From: a virus
DNA length: 20,858 nt
Virus record (IMG/VR): IMGVR_UViG_3300030328_002443
Coordinates: 1-20,858 of that record
Strand: one strand, 5' to 3'
This document shows positions 8,069-16,810 of the stretch, piece after piece. The first letter of the stretch is position 1, and each line of letters starts with the position of its first letter. Made by a program: the position numbers and the translations under genes. Below the pieces are notes generated by a model. The model saw only the letters and a program-made list of their open reading frames with translations. It was not told where the DNA came from and did no database searches.

Positions 8069-10081
8069 CTAGGCTTTTAGAGCTTGACTGAGGCGATCTG
8101 CTTCACGCCTTAATCTCTCTGCTTCGAGCTTTACCTTATTTTGCATTTTGTTGGATTCAACCCTTCTATCTGCTTTAGCATCTGCTACGACATCATTTAG
8201 CTTTGTTTTAGCTTTTTCAACCTCTACACGCTTTCTGTCGCTAACAGATTCTCTTCTAGCAGTTTGCAAGTCCCCTTGCAAATCTTTTACCTGTCCTTGT
8301 AAACCTTGAATTTGTTGCATCATTTGTTGCTTTTCATCCATTCTAGCCAATATTCCTTCCTTGTCGAAAATCTCTGGGTTTTTCTTTAAGACTTCAATTC
8401 TGTCTACAAGACCCATTTGATACGCTTCTAGGTATACTCCTAACTCAGCCCACTTGCTTGTTGGCAAAGTTGAACCAGGTTCAATTCTTATATCATGTTG
8501 GTCAAGCTTATAACGATCTTTTGCAATATCTAAAACTGGACCTGTTTTGTCATCATATAAATTTATCGTTGCTTCGCTTAAATTATTATTTGGTTGTGCA
8601 ATTCTAAACATTTTTTGAAATGTGTAGTGCCCTTTTGCATAATTGTATAAAACTTTTCCAAGTCTATTTATGCTAAATTCTATATCTCTTAATTTAGACT
8701 TAGGTCTTTCTTGCCCTAAAGCCATCATTCTTTCTGTTCCCCTAACTGTTTCAGGTGCTTTTTCTGCAAATCCGTGCATCATCTCAGGTAAACCAAATAT
8801 GAAATCTATATAAAATTCACATTGTTGAATTAATTTATAAAACTCTCCTGCAAGGGGTTGGGGCGCTGGAAAGTGCGGTTCTCCTTGAGAAGAGTCTACT
8901 TCTATAACAGCGTTAGGGTTAGCCCAATCTTTTTCTAATTGATTTAAATCTTCTACGCTTCCTAATGGAACTAGTAATTTTAAACCTGCCGATGCTTGTG
9001 CGTGCGACAAAGCAAGTGACCATACTTTATTTAAAAGCCTTTGCATGGGTCTAGCTCTAGATACATCAGACTTAGGATACGGACTTTCTGTCCAAACATT
9101 AGGCATTGGAACTATTGGATACATATCCGTATTTAATACAGATTCATATAATACTATCTCACCTAAAGTTGCACAAACCTTAACTCTGTTTTGTGGAACT
9201 TCTACAATTTGCACAACACCATTTTCTATAATTTCTGTATTTTCTTCCATATAACGCTTTATATCAAGCTCGTCAAAAACAAATTCTTCGCCTGTGCCCG
9301 TATTTAATACTCTATAGAATGGCACTTTAGTTTTATAATATCGTTCTAAAATTTGATATTTTCTATATTCAAACTGATCTAAATATTGTGTTTCAGCAGG
9401 TGTGTTAACAGACATTGAGTTTTTATTTTGCGTAGTTGGATAATCTTCTTCTCTATAAGCAGAAACCCTATCAATTAAAGGTGTTAAGCTTTCTCCTGTT
9501 TCAGGGTCTTCCGATATATTAAGCTCAGGGTAGAGGGCGATTACCTGTTCTCCAGTTAATATAGTAGACAATAAGATGCTCTCTGCGTCCCCAAACCATC
9601 TATCTCTAGATGATGGAGGAACATACACCCTAAAAGGATTAACATTTGTGAACTTAACATCGCCCCTACCGAAATCAGCTTCTGTATCAATATAAACATA
9701 TAAATAACCTAATCCTGATATTGCGTAGTCATGAATTGCTTGTTTCATATGAGCGTCGCCACCTGATATATCCCATACATAACCCAGTATAGTTCTCCAC
9801 ACACTAGATATCTTTACATCAGATTCTTCTCTAGGTGTTATTGTAAATACTGGTGGTCTTGAAGTTAAGGTTGCTTTTAATTTTTCCACAGCAGGAGATA
9901 TCCTATCCATCGGAACATCAGCTTGATTTCGTGTTTTTAACTCATCAGATTCTGATGCTGTAAAATGATTTCCTAAGTAAAAATCAATATCTTTTCGTGC
10001 CTCAGTGTCCCATTCTGATCGTGCATCACGCCATCGCCTATAAAGATCTCTATTATAATCTGCTCTAGGATCTGATTCCAT
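8069..10081 (-). CDS. Portal protein (P22-like)
   Basis: This 670-aa protein is large, like P22-type portals. N-terminal 'WDTEARKDIDFYLGNHFT', then 'MDRISPAVEKLKATLTSRPP', 'HDYAISGLGYLYVYIDTEADFG' (given as HDYAISGLGY and YVYIDTEADFG), 'NPFRVYVPP' and 'LSTILTGEQVI' are typical portal signatures. Later 'GLPEMMHG' and 'RGTERMMALGQ' fit the family wing/stem region. The last 100 residues are a long charged coiled coil ('QQMMQQIQGLQGQVKDLQ', then KAKTKLNDVV and a basic tail), comparable to a barrel helix. It starts immediately after the upstream stop (TAA then ATG). It forms the dodecameric DNA entry ring at the capsid vertex. Confidence 0.9.
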   Translation of the reverse strand: MESDPRADYNRDLYRRWRDARSEWDTEARKDIDFYLGNHFTASESDELKTRNQADVPMDRISPAVEKLKATLTSRPPVFTITPREESDVKISSVWRTILGYVWDISGGDAHMKQAIHDYAISGLGYLYVYIDTEADFGRGDVKFTNVNPFRVYVPPSSRDRWFGDAESILLSTILTGEQVIALYPELNISEDPETGESLTPLIDRVSAYREEDYPTTQNKNSMSVNTPAETQYLDQFEYRKYQILERYYKTKVPFYRVLNTGTGEEFVFDELDIKRYMEENTEIIENGVVQIVEVPQNRVKVCATLGEIVLYESVLNTDMYPIVPMPNVWTESPYPKSDVSRARPMQRLLNKVWSLALSHAQASAGLKLLVPLGSVEDLNQLEKDWANPNAVIEVDSSQGEPHFPAPQPLAGEFYKLIQQCEFYIDFIFGLPEMMHGFAEKAPETVRGTERMMALGQERPKSKLRDIEFSINRLGKVLYNYAKGHYTFQKMFRIAQPNNNLSEATINLYDDKTGPVLDIAKDRYKLDQHDIRIEPGSTLPTSKWAELGVYLEAYQMGLVDRIEVLKKNPEIFDKEGILARMDEKQQMMQQIQGLQGQVKDLQGDLQTARRESVSDRKRVEVEKAKTKLNDVVADAKADRRVESNKMQNKVKLEAERLRREADRLSQALKA

Positions 10082-12115
10082 TTATTGTCTCATAGCCATT
10101 TGTGCTGTTCTGCTTAATTCTTCCATTTGGTCATTAGTAACTACATTAACTTCATCCCTATCTACTTCATACGGATTTACTAGTCCTGTATCCACTAATG
10201 CATCATATGCTGACCATTGCTGTCTTGGCTTGTATTTAGGTGCCATAAACCTAAAAGAATCAGGTCCGTGCTTCATATACGCCATGTGTTCATACCGATC
10301 TAACCCTAATTGATTTTCTGGTGTTTCATAATATGCTTGTTCACCTGTAGGCATAGGTGGTTCTTCTAACATCATAGGTTCTCCACCTGTCATAGGTGGC
10401 TCTACAGGTCCACCTTGTTTGTATTTCTTTACATAACCACCACCCATCATTCCTGTTGGCTCTTTTTGCCTTTTTAGAAATTCAAGAGTCTCAGGATCCA
10501 TTCTATGAAAATTATCAGAACTTGTTGGTTCTTTCATACTTTTTAAAAATTCAAGAGTTTTTGCATCCATTGTTCCTATATTGTTAGGAATAATGTTATC
10601 GGGTCCCATTGCCCTCGTAGCGTCTTGTTCTGCTTGTTGCATTTGTTGCATTCTAATTAATGCAGCCAAAGCCCTTAACCCATCAGCGTTTTGTGATTTT
10701 TCACCAAATACTGACATAAGTTCATCGTTGTGCATAACTTCTCCTCCTTCTTGGTATCCTGTCCGTTTTTGTTTAAGCCCTAAAATATCTTCCATAAGGC
10801 TTCTGCTGGTTGCTATATTATCTCTACCACCAAATAGATAATCTAAAAATCCACCTCGCTCATCTTCTGGCATAGGGGGTGGTGATTCCCACGGGCTAAA
10901 ATCATATCTATCTTCCATCCCATGAAGCATTTTAAACATTTCGTTATCAAACTCTGGACTTATTTTTTCGTCTGATAGCATTTCTACACTTTCTCGATCA
11001 GGTCGTACCGTTGGTCTACCTGGATTAACCAAAGCTACTTCTTCTAGTTCCCCTAAAAATGGATCCCAACCACGAGCTCTCACTCCAAGCTGTTCGGGTC
11101 GCCCCGCATCTCTAGCTAAATTGCTTAAATGCTCTATTTTTTTTAGTTTTTCAAGAGACTCAGAATGTTTATAACCTAACTCTCCCTGTTTTTCACGAAA
11201 TGCTTTTTTTAATTCTTCTCTTCTAGCGTCTCCCTCTAATTCACCTTCTTCCCTAGCCCTTACAGAATCTAAATATCTATCATATTTTTGTGTTAGTTTT
11301 TCTAAACCTGGTAAACTTTCCTGATACGCTTTTTCTGTATCAGATGAATACATAGATTCATCGCCGAGCATTTCTAATGCATATCTTACTTGTTCCATTG
11401 GCACATTAGGTCTTTGTGGTGGAGCAGGAGGTGTTATTTCTCCACCTGGCACTAAACCATATTGTCTTTGCAATGCTCTTTGCTCTTCTGCTGTCTTTAA
11501 AAATGGATTTCTTGTGCCTGTTTCCTCTTCCATCATAGCAGCTCTTTCCCAGTTCTTTCCCTGCTGTTCTAAGAAACCACCTATTTTGTCTTTAAACAAT
11601 CCAAAGAAACCGCCACCTTGCACCTCGCCACCTTCTTGAAACCTTCTTAATTTTAATTTTGGTGCCTCGCCTAATTCATCCAACATTTTTAACCTGTATA
11701 AATCTGCTGGGTTTGGTGGTCCATAGTATTCATATCCGCTTGGACCTTGATTATGAGGTTCAAACTCCTTTCCTTTTCTTTCTTTTTCTCTTTCTATCAT
11801 TTTTAAAACATCTTCAGGGGTTATATCGCCAGGTCTGTAAGTTTTATTATTACCAATTGGAAGAGGGTCTTGGTAGTCTTGCATCCGCTTTGGAAAACCT
11901 TGGAGGTCTTGCGCCTCTTGCGCCTGTTGTACCTGCCCACCGTTTTGCATAGCAACAGGTGTTCTTGCGTTTTCAAGCAATGCGGAATTGCTTAAACGAT
12001 CAATATTGTTAAGCATTTGTAATTTTTCAGGTCCAATTTGCTCTGCTGCATCTTTGCGTATAACAAACTCACCAGGTGTGAGCATAGCAGGAACTGTATC
12101 AGTGTTTCTTTGCAT
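10082..12115 (-). CDS. Large structural-region protein with 'TPGEFVI' and GG-V repeats, unknown function
   Basis: This 677-aa protein opens with 'DTVPAMLTPGEFVIRKDAAEQ', split here as VPAMLTPGEFVI and RKDAAEQIG. That motif is usually met in phage tape-measure or other virion proteins. The rest is low-complexity, hydrophilic and Glu/Pro/Gln rich. Short Gly motifs recur: 'MQNGGQVQ', 'RRFQEGGEV' (near residue 157), 'GYQEGGEV' (near 452) and 'KYKQGGPV' (near 565). A 23-residue repeat 'MD..TLEFLK..KEPT' occurs twice (10455-10572). No catalytic motif is recognised. The start overlaps the endolysin stop (TAATG). A virion-internal or ejected protein is possible, but its function is not established. 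Confidence 0.7.
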   Translation of the reverse strand: MQRNTDTVPAMLTPGEFVIRKDAAEQIGPEKLQMLNNIDRLSNSALLENARTPVAMQNGGQVQQAQEAQDLQGFPKRMQDYQDPLPIGNNKTYRPGDITPEDVLKMIEREKERKGKEFEPHNQGPSGYEYYGPPNPADLYRLKMLDELGEAPKLKLRRFQEGGEVQGGGFFGLFKDKIGGFLEQQGKNWERAAMMEEETGTRNPFLKTAEEQRALQRQYGLVPGGEITPPAPPQRPNVPMEQVRYALEMLGDESMYSSDTEKAYQESLPGLEKLTQKYDRYLDSVRAREEGELEGDARREELKKAFREKQGELGYKHSESLEKLKKIEHLSNLARDAGRPEQLGVRARGWDPFLGELEEVALVNPGRPTVRPDRESVEMLSDEKISPEFDNEMFKMLHGMEDRYDFSPWESPPPMPEDERGGFLDYLFGGRDNIATSRSLMEDILGLKQKRTGYQEGGEVMHNDELMSVFGEKSQNADGLRALAALIRMQQMQQAEQDATRAMGPDNIIPNNIGTMDAKTLEFLKSMKEPTSSDNFHRMDPETLEFLKRQKEPTGMMGGGYVKKYKQGGPVEPPMTGGEPMMLEEPPMPTGEQAYYETPENQLGLDRYEHMAYMKHGPDSFRFMAPKYKPRQQWSAYDALVDTGLVNPYEVDRDEVNVVTNDQMEELSRTAQMAMRQ

Positions 12116-12507
12116 TATTCTTTTATTTCAAAGTGTACTAAGTCGTCAAATTTATTATCTTTGGTTTGGGTATCCTGATTCCAGTCGCCGCCCCATCTTA
12201 TATTAAGTCCCATTTGTTTAGCAATCCCAAGAACATACCCACCAAAATAGTGAAACCTATCCCGATCTGACCAATCCACAGGGTAAGGTGCAACATCAAC
12301 AGCGATACTTGGCATTTTATTATGCTTACCTTTTGGAAATTTAAGCTTACTATTGCCTTTTCTATACGCTTCGTTTTGTTTTTCTTTACCACGATGACCC
12401 TCTATAATAGTACAATCAAAACCTTTGACCACTTGCTTAAAAAGGTCTTGCAACCTGTCATCACAGGTACCCAGTCTTGATTTACTTCTAGTTCCGAATC
12501 TTGGCAT
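12115..12507 (-). CDS. Endolysin, M15-family peptidase
   Basis: This 130-aa protein matches small phage peptidases of the VanY / L-alanyl-D-glutamate endopeptidase type that cut peptidoglycan cross-links for lysis. Visible motifs are 'IIEGHRGKEKQNEAY' (residues 34-48), the zinc-ligand block 'KHNKMPSIAVDVAPYPVDW' (His62 and Asp71), 'IRWGGDW' (103-109), and the C-terminal 'DLVHFEI' with the third ligand His125. The length is normal for a single-domain enzyme. There is no signal peptide, so a holin would be needed to reach the cell wall. Its stop overlaps the next start by one base. Confidence 0.92.
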   Translation of the reverse strand: MPRFGTRSKSRLGTCDDRLQDLFKQVVKGFDCTIIEGHRGKEKQNEAYRKGNSKLKFPKGKHNKMPSIAVDVAPYPVDWSDRDRFHYFGGYVLGIAKQMGLNIRWGGDWNQDTQTKDNKFDDLVHFEIKE

Positions 12508-12563
12508 TTTAATATAAACCTGTATAACTTATCATTATTATCGAACAATGCAAACTTTATTTA

Positions 12564-14162
12564 TTAAATTTTTGAACCAGTTATCCAATTATAAACTTTA
12601 ACAGTTGGTCTTTGAACTCTTTCCTCTAAAGCCTCCTCATAATCATCAACATCCATCTTTTTACTTTTTGGTGACCTAGCAAAATAATCTGCGTAGTACA
12701 ATCCGTCCATTAAATCATCATTTCTAGGTTTTGGGTGCTCAAATATTTCATCTACTAGCTCTGTCATTTCTTCTCTAATATATAATTTTTTACTATTAAT
12801 AATTGGTCCAAGTGTTGTTTCGAGCCTATCTTGCTTTTTTATACCTGGTGGTGGCTTTACACCTTTAAAAACACCTGGCATTAACCTTCTTTCCTTTGCA
12901 GACAGTCTAGTTACCATATCCCTGACCATTTCTTGCGCTGCTACTGTTTCAATTGTTACTCGCTTAACTGGATGATATTTCTTGGTCATCTCTATAATTT
13001 TAGCTGGAACATCAAAAGTGGGTATTCTTTCTCTAAAATATTCTAAAACATAACGATTTTGATTGGAATCAATAGCCATTACTAAGATTACCTGATAATC
13101 TGATGTTTCAGAAGCTGTAGCTGCAAGGTCGACACCTATGTAAACATTGACTGGTATAGCATGGTTTTTATCTGCAAGGTATGCAAATCTGTTTTCTGAT
13201 TTAAATTCATAAGAATGTTTTTGTACTCTGTCTACTTTAAACGCAGCTGCCCCAGCATCCCGTGCATCATTCATATATTCTTGGGCAAATTTGTTTACAA
13301 GCCCTGCTTCAATAAATTCTTTTTTCTTCTTTTTTAATTTTGTTAAAGGAAATTGTTCTTTCCATATAGCTTTTTCGTCTTCTATGGCACGCTTAAATAT
13401 AACATCCCATGAATAGGTACTATTTTCTTCTTTAGATTTATTAAAACCGTCTAAAGTCATCTGTAAAAAGCTATCAAAATGGACAATAGTACCTGCTAAC
13501 CATATCCAACCTTCCCTTCCAGGGCTTTCTTCTAGTGCAGGATATACTGTAGATACTACCCATTTTTTAATTTCAGATCTTCTTTCAGGTGTTTTTGTAT
13601 TTAATTCTGATTCAAAGTCATCTAAGATGATTCCCGTATAGCGTACATCCACTTCAGCACGACCCCTAAGCCTTTGATTGGTACCCTTCGCTATAATCCT
13701 GTCTCCCCTAGCTGTTACAAGATCTTTTTCTGTCCATCGTTTACCCATAATACCACCATCCATATTGCCAAAATAATATTTAATCATCTTATTATCTTCA
13801 AAGTGTTGACGAATGTACTTGATATGGTCAATTGCTTGAGTTTGTTCTTCTGATATCCAAGCAAAGAAATGCTGCTCATCTTTTTGTGAAAAACATAATT
13901 TGTGCACAATAGCTGTTTTTGAAAGAATCGACTTACCAAACCCCCTAGGAAGTATAATACACATACGATTACCAGGTTTAGTATTTATTAATTTATTACC
14001 TACGGTATAATGAAACTCTGGAGATTTGCTTTTATTTAAGAAATCTTTAGGTAAAAATGCTTTTCCAAAGAAAACTAGGTCGGTATATGCTTTTTTTAAA
14101 ACTTCATCCCTTTCAGCCATTACCGAAGGGGGTGGAGTTATATTAAATTCAGCTTCTTTCAT
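12564..14162 (-). CDS. terL: Terminase large subunit
   Basis: This 532-aa packaging motor contains an N-terminal ATPase and a C-terminal nuclease. The Walker A is PRGFGKS (72-78). The Walker B is 'GIILDDFESE', with Asp181, Asp182 and Glu184, preceded by 'LRGRAEVDVRY'. 'WLAGTIVHFDS' (221-231) fits the coupling motif. The RNase H-like nuclease has Asp345 in 'YIGVDLAAT', Glu405 in 'RVTIETVAAQ' and the acidic cluster 'NDDLMDGLYYAD' (481-492). The length is standard. No clear ribosome-binding site precedes the ATG; instead the start lies inside the end of a small membrane-protein gene, so it may be translated by coupling. Confidence 0.96.
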   Translation of the reverse strand: MKEAEFNITPPPSVMAERDEVLKKAYTDLVFFGKAFLPKDFLNKSKSPEFHYTVGNKLINTKPGNRMCIILPRGFGKSILSKTAIVHKLCFSQKDEQHFFAWISEEQTQAIDHIKYIRQHFEDNKMIKYYFGNMDGGIMGKRWTEKDLVTARGDRIIAKGTNQRLRGRAEVDVRYTGIILDDFESELNTKTPERRSEIKKWVVSTVYPALEESPGREGWIWLAGTIVHFDSFLQMTLDGFNKSKEENSTYSWDVIFKRAIEDEKAIWKEQFPLTKLKKKKKEFIEAGLVNKFAQEYMNDARDAGAAAFKVDRVQKHSYEFKSENRFAYLADKNHAIPVNVYIGVDLAATASETSDYQVILVMAIDSNQNRYVLEYFRERIPTFDVPAKIIEMTKKYHPVKRVTIETVAAQEMVRDMVTRLSAKERRLMPGVFKGVKPPPGIKKQDRLETTLGPIINSKKLYIREEMTELVDEIFEHPKPRNDDLMDGLYYADYFARSPKSKKMDVDDYEEALEERVQRPTVKVYNWITGSKI

Positions 14163-14316
14163 ATATTTTTTTTGTAAGCATTAAGCCTATTACAATTAAA
14201 GATAAATAAATTATTATTGGTACAATTGGACTATTTCTTATTTCCCACGCAATTACAGCGCACATAACTATTCGTACTCCGTTTATTGCATATTTCCACA
14301 TATTTGTTAAATTCAT
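14149..14316 (-). CDS. Small membrane protein overlapping terL start, possible holin
   Basis: A 55-aa reading frame (MNLTNMWKYAI...) ends with TGA inside the first codons of the large terminase (14-bp overlap). Residues 13-24 are moderately hydrophobic (VRIVMCAVIAW), and residues 29-48 form a strong membrane segment (SPIVPIIIYLSLIVIGLMLT), followed by the basic TKKIYERS. It lies upstream of the endolysin in the same operon, and no other holin is evident, so a holin-like role is possible. The start lacks a good ribosome-binding site. The call rests on the overlap and the membrane pattern. Confidence 0.55.
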   Translation of the reverse strand: MNLTNMWKYAINGVRIVMCAVIAWEIRNSPIVPIIIYLSLIVIGLMLTKKIYERS

Positions 14317-14382
14317 GTGTTATGTTATAAGTTGTGTTACCCCATTTTTGAAACTTTGGATAGCTCCAGGAGTATTTCTTGT

Positions 14383-14625
14383 TTAATTCTCTGAACATTT
14401 TGGACAAGTTTCTCTTTTCTTGCCAAATTTGGGAAAGTCTTTATAATAAGTAATCTTACCCATATCAGCAAAATCCTTATAATATTTAGTGTCGTAACAC
14501 AGATTGCATACAGGACATAGCCTAATCGCTTTATCAGTGGTTCTCCCATCTAGAGTTGACTGCTCTGATGATTCAATTCTAGATTTAACGCCACTAACTG
14601 TTTCCAATATCGTTTTTTTCTTCAA
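14383..14625 (-). CDS. Small zinc-ribbon protein
   Basis: This is an 80-aa frame with two cysteine pairs: CPVC (37-40, with Cys43 following in 'NLC') and CPKC (74-77). The 30 residues between contain 'YKDFADMGKITYYKDF'. That spacing fits a treble-clef or zinc-ribbon fold. The first 35 residues are polar (ESSEQSTLDGRTTDKA). The longest start is a TTG that overlaps the small terminase by 32 bp with no good ribosome-binding site, so the true N-terminus is uncertain. An overlapping frame (14337-14549) is rejected as a shadow. Its location between the terminase genes suggests a DNA-packaging or regulatory accessory (inference). Confidence 0.6.
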   Translation of the reverse strand: MKKKTILETVSGVKSRIESSEQSTLDGRTTDKAIRLCPVCNLCYDTKYYKDFADMGKITYYKDFPKFGKKRETCPKCSEN

Positions 14626-15394
14626 GTGCTGGCCTCGTAAATGCTTCTAGTTCTTGCTTGGTAAAGCCACGGATCTCTTTCTGCATGAGCCCAATCGTCT
14701 GTGTCTTCTCTTTAGGCATCATTCCACGCATTTCTGCGGCTAATTTGATATAGTTAAACTTTACTGAACCCTTTTCTGCTAATATACTATCATGCATTTC
14801 TTCAAGTAGCATATCCTCAGTAATGTTCAATTGGTCCATTTTGTCTGCTAATTTCTCGTTTATCACTTTTTTAATCCTTTTTTGTTTTAAAAGCCATGCG
14901 GAACGCTCTTTCGCATAGGCAAAGTTGTTTGTTTTGTATAAATGCATATACGCTATCTCTTTAGGTACATTGCCAAATATGAGGTTTACAAACAAAACCT
15001 CCATCTCCGTAGGTATTTCTCTCTCTTTATAGTCCCACGGGTCTTTTTTAGAGAAGGTATATATGTTTTTGTGTGGTTCACCAGAGATAGGATTATTGCC
15101 TTTATAAGGTCTAAACTGTCCTAGTATAGTGCGAATGTACTGTGTCTTGCCTATAGTGCCTGTTTTTAGCACTTGACTCATCACACCATTTTGTGCTTCT
15201 ACCCAGTCCCCCTCTTGTGCGGTCCCCGCATCCGAAATTTTTGCGCTTTTGTGTCTTTTTAATAAATCTTTTTTGTTTTTATAAGCGTAATGTGTTACGC
15301 CTTTTACTTTTCTTTGGAATGTAGGGTCAGCACACCCAACCTGATCATTGTAATGATCTAACTCTAAGTCCCTCCGACTGACCCTAGTTTCCAT
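14594..15394 (-). CDS. Putative terminase small subunit
   Basis: This is a 266-aa basic protein. The N-terminal third is probably flexible (METRVSRRDLELDHYNDQ). The C-terminal half has the layout of a small terminase: 'EMEVLFVNLIFGNVPKEIAYMHLY' (a helix-turn-helix-like segment), 'AYAKERSAWLLKQKRIKKVI', then long helices 'LNITEDMLLEEMHDSILAEKG' and 'YIKLAAEMRGMMPKEKTQ'. Such terminal features, followed by terL on the same strand, support recognition of the packaging site. The start overlaps the phosphoesterase stop by 11 bp. The assignment is from helix pattern and position, not a unique signature. Confidence 0.7.
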   Translation of the reverse strand: METRVSRRDLELDHYNDQVGCADPTFQRKVKGVTHYAYKNKKDLLKRHKSAKISDAGTAQEGDWVEAQNGVMSQVLKTGTIGKTQYIRTILGQFRPYKGNNPISGEPHKNIYTFSKKDPWDYKEREIPTEMEVLFVNLIFGNVPKEIAYMHLYKTNNFAYAKERSAWLLKQKRIKKVINEKLADKMDQLNITEDMLLEEMHDSILAEKGSVKFNYIKLAAEMRGMMPKEKTQTIGLMQKEIRGFTKQELEAFTRPALEEKNDIGNS

Positions 15395-16154
15395 TTATTT
15401 CGTTTCCCCATACGAAACATCTCCCTTTTTGTATTTCTATAGTCTCAACTTGAAAATTTCCATTGCTAAACCATGTAATAATACCAAATGCATGGTTCCA
15501 GTTATGTAATCGACCTCTTAACCACTTGTTTTTCTCGGCAGACATATCCTTAAGACACCCCATAGACCAAGCACCAATAGTGCCACTATCGAGCTTAGTA
15601 AGAGAATGACGCTGTACATCATGAGTATGACCATACACAATATTACTGCCGTAAGCCTCAAGATGCTTTTTTGCATGATATGTTGTAGCGTATGCACCAT
15701 GTATAAAATTAAGTTTACCAAGTTTTAATGGTTTATTATAATTATAGAACTTATACCCTCTTTCCTTCATTTTACAGCTTTTTTCAAAGGATACATAGTC
15801 CATATAGGGATATTTTTCTACAAATCGATTAGTCCAATCGTCATGGTTGCCTTCTAGCATATACTTAGTTTCACAGCCTACCTTTGCTAAAGCTTCATCA
15901 AAAAGGTCAATACCTGCGTTTACTTCATCAATTTCCTTTTCAATCAATGGAATCTGATATTCCAGAGGCGGCTGCTTCTTATCACGCCACTTCCAAGCTG
16001 ATACTGAGTCCCATTCGCCTACATCTCCAAGATTTATGAAGGTATCAGGCTTTACGATCTCTATAGCTTGTAAAGCGCAGTGAACAGCAGGTTCATCATG
16101 AATAGGAAAATGCTGATCAGGTATAACTATTGCGACTTTAGGCTTCGGCCTCAT
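15384..16154 (-). CDS. Calcineurin-like metallophosphoesterase
   Basis: This 256-aa protein carries the complete two-metal phosphoesterase motif set: 'PDQHFPIHD' with Asp13 and His15, 'NLGDVGEWD' with Asp44, 'EGNHDDW' (101-107) with Asn103 and His104, 'FIHGAY' with His152, and 'YGHTHDVQ' with His176 and His178. It is a soluble enzyme. Phosphoesterases of this class are common in phage genomes near packaging genes, but the substrate (nucleotide, nucleic acid end or protein phosphate) cannot be told from sequence. Its start lies 17 bp inside the preceding small gene, so expression is probably coupled. Confidence 0.94.
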   Translation of the reverse strand: MRPKPKVAIVIPDQHFPIHDEPAVHCALQAIEIVKPDTFINLGDVGEWDSVSAWKWRDKKQPPLEYQIPLIEKEIDEVNAGIDLFDEALAKVGCETKYMLEGNHDDWTNRFVEKYPYMDYVSFEKSCKMKERGYKFYNYNKPLKLGKLNFIHGAYATTYHAKKHLEAYGSNIVYGHTHDVQRHSLTKLDSGTIGAWSMGCLKDMSAEKNKWLRGRLHNWNHAFGIITWFSNGNFQVETIEIQKGRCFVWGNEINGN

Positions 16155-16344
16155 AGGGTATGTGGAATTCGTTTATAAAAACTTCGATATCAACTTGTCT
16201 AATTAAAGCTAGTAATTCATCTAACACTGCTGGATCTTTACTATTCTCAAAAAGAAATGCTTTTCTTTTTATTTCTAAGAAAGCCTGATTAAGATTTTGA
16301 TTTGTTAGTGGCAGATTCTCCACTATTTTTGTCCTGTTTATCAC
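16138..16344 (-). CDS. Small conserved helical phage protein (68 aa)
   Basis: This is a short acidic helical protein with 'NQAFLEIKRKAFLFENSKDP' and 'LDELLALIRQVDIEVFINEF'. I recall similar small phage proteins with 'IRQVD.E.FINEF' but cannot name a family. The longest start is a GTG at 16344 that overlaps the upstream gene by 56 bp. A second GTG at 16323, with AGGA eight bases before it, is a better start and would give 61 residues. The stop overlaps the phosphoesterase start by 17 bp. The role is unknown; it is the second gene of the leftward operon. Confidence 0.6.
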   Translation of the reverse strand: MINRTKIVENLPLTNQNLNQAFLEIKRKAFLFENSKDPAVLDELLALIRQVDIEVFINEFHIPYEAEA

Positions 16345-16576
16345 TATTTTTAGCGGTATCGCTATTATCTAGTGCTTTTGATGGTAATTGTGTTTTTAAT
16401 TTAGATTCGTACACTCCTCTAGTTACCTCCAGGAAGTGTGATTCTTTCTTAAATTCGTTGATTCTACCACTTAGTTCAGATATTACAGCAATTGTTGTTT
16501 GCGCATCTGGGCTTAAACTAGCGTAATCGTAAGTATTACCATCAATTTCAATTTTTTCAATGTTTTGGCTTGGCAT
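16289..16576 (-). CDS. First gene of the leftward operon; small phage protein, possibly DUF6447-like
   Basis: This 95-aa protein has the opening 'IEKIEIDGNTYDYASLSPDA' and then 'VISELSGRINEFKKE...VTRGVYESKL'. The pattern 'I.IDG..Y....LS..A' followed by a helical hairpin is a common small phage protein, which I think is the DUF6447 type (from memory). The last 25 residues are a polar, Lys/Ser/Asn-rich tail (NSGESATNKSKS). GGAG precedes the ATG by about 8 bp. It is the promoter-proximal gene next to the divergent non-coding region. The molecular role is unknown. Confidence 0.65.
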   Translation of the reverse strand: MPSQNIEKIEIDGNTYDYASLSPDAQTTIAVISELSGRINEFKKESHFLEVTRGVYESKLKTQLPSKALDNSDTAKNSDKQDKNSGESATNKSKS

Positions 16577-16672
16577 TTATTGTCTCCATTATGTGTATAC
16601 TAAGTTAAAAACAAAAAAACTTATGAATCAATAGTCTTTTTTTTATTAAAAATATTAATAAAACTTGCCTAT

Positions 16673-16712
16673 ATACTATATATATATAATATACTATATA
16701 TATATAATATAC
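16673..16712. repeat. AT-only 18-bp tandem repeat
   Basis: The unit ATACTATATATATATAAT occurs twice exactly (16673-16690 and 16691-16708), and a partial third copy ATAC follows. It lies in a longer stretch with almost no G or C, and just upstream of pyrimidine-rich tracts and DnaA-box matches. It could act as a DNA-unwinding element or as an iteron-like protein-binding repeat. Confidence 0.8.
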
Positions 16713-16746
16713 AATAATAATATTATATAATATTTTTATATATATA

Positions 16747-16795
16747 CTTTCTTTTTCTTTCTTTTATGTTACTTTTCTTTCTTTTTCTTTTTTTT
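16747..16795 (+). repeat. Duplicated polypyrimidine tracts
   Basis: Two C/T-only runs, 16747-16765 and 16772-16795, are built of CTTT and CTTTTT units and separated by ATGTTA. They read as an imperfect direct repeat. The opposite strand is purine-only. Such tracts can be single-strand-prone, triplex-forming, or binding sites. Here they lie between the AT repeat and the DnaA-box cluster. Confidence 0.65.
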
Positions 16796-16810
16796 ATGCA
16801 AAATAGAGAC

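Noticed and set aside
14337-14549. 70-aa minus-strand reading frame (MGEPLIKRL...)
   Set aside because: It overlaps the zinc-ribbon frame, which has two clear cysteine pairs; its hydrophobic middle looks like an out-of-frame reading of that gene.
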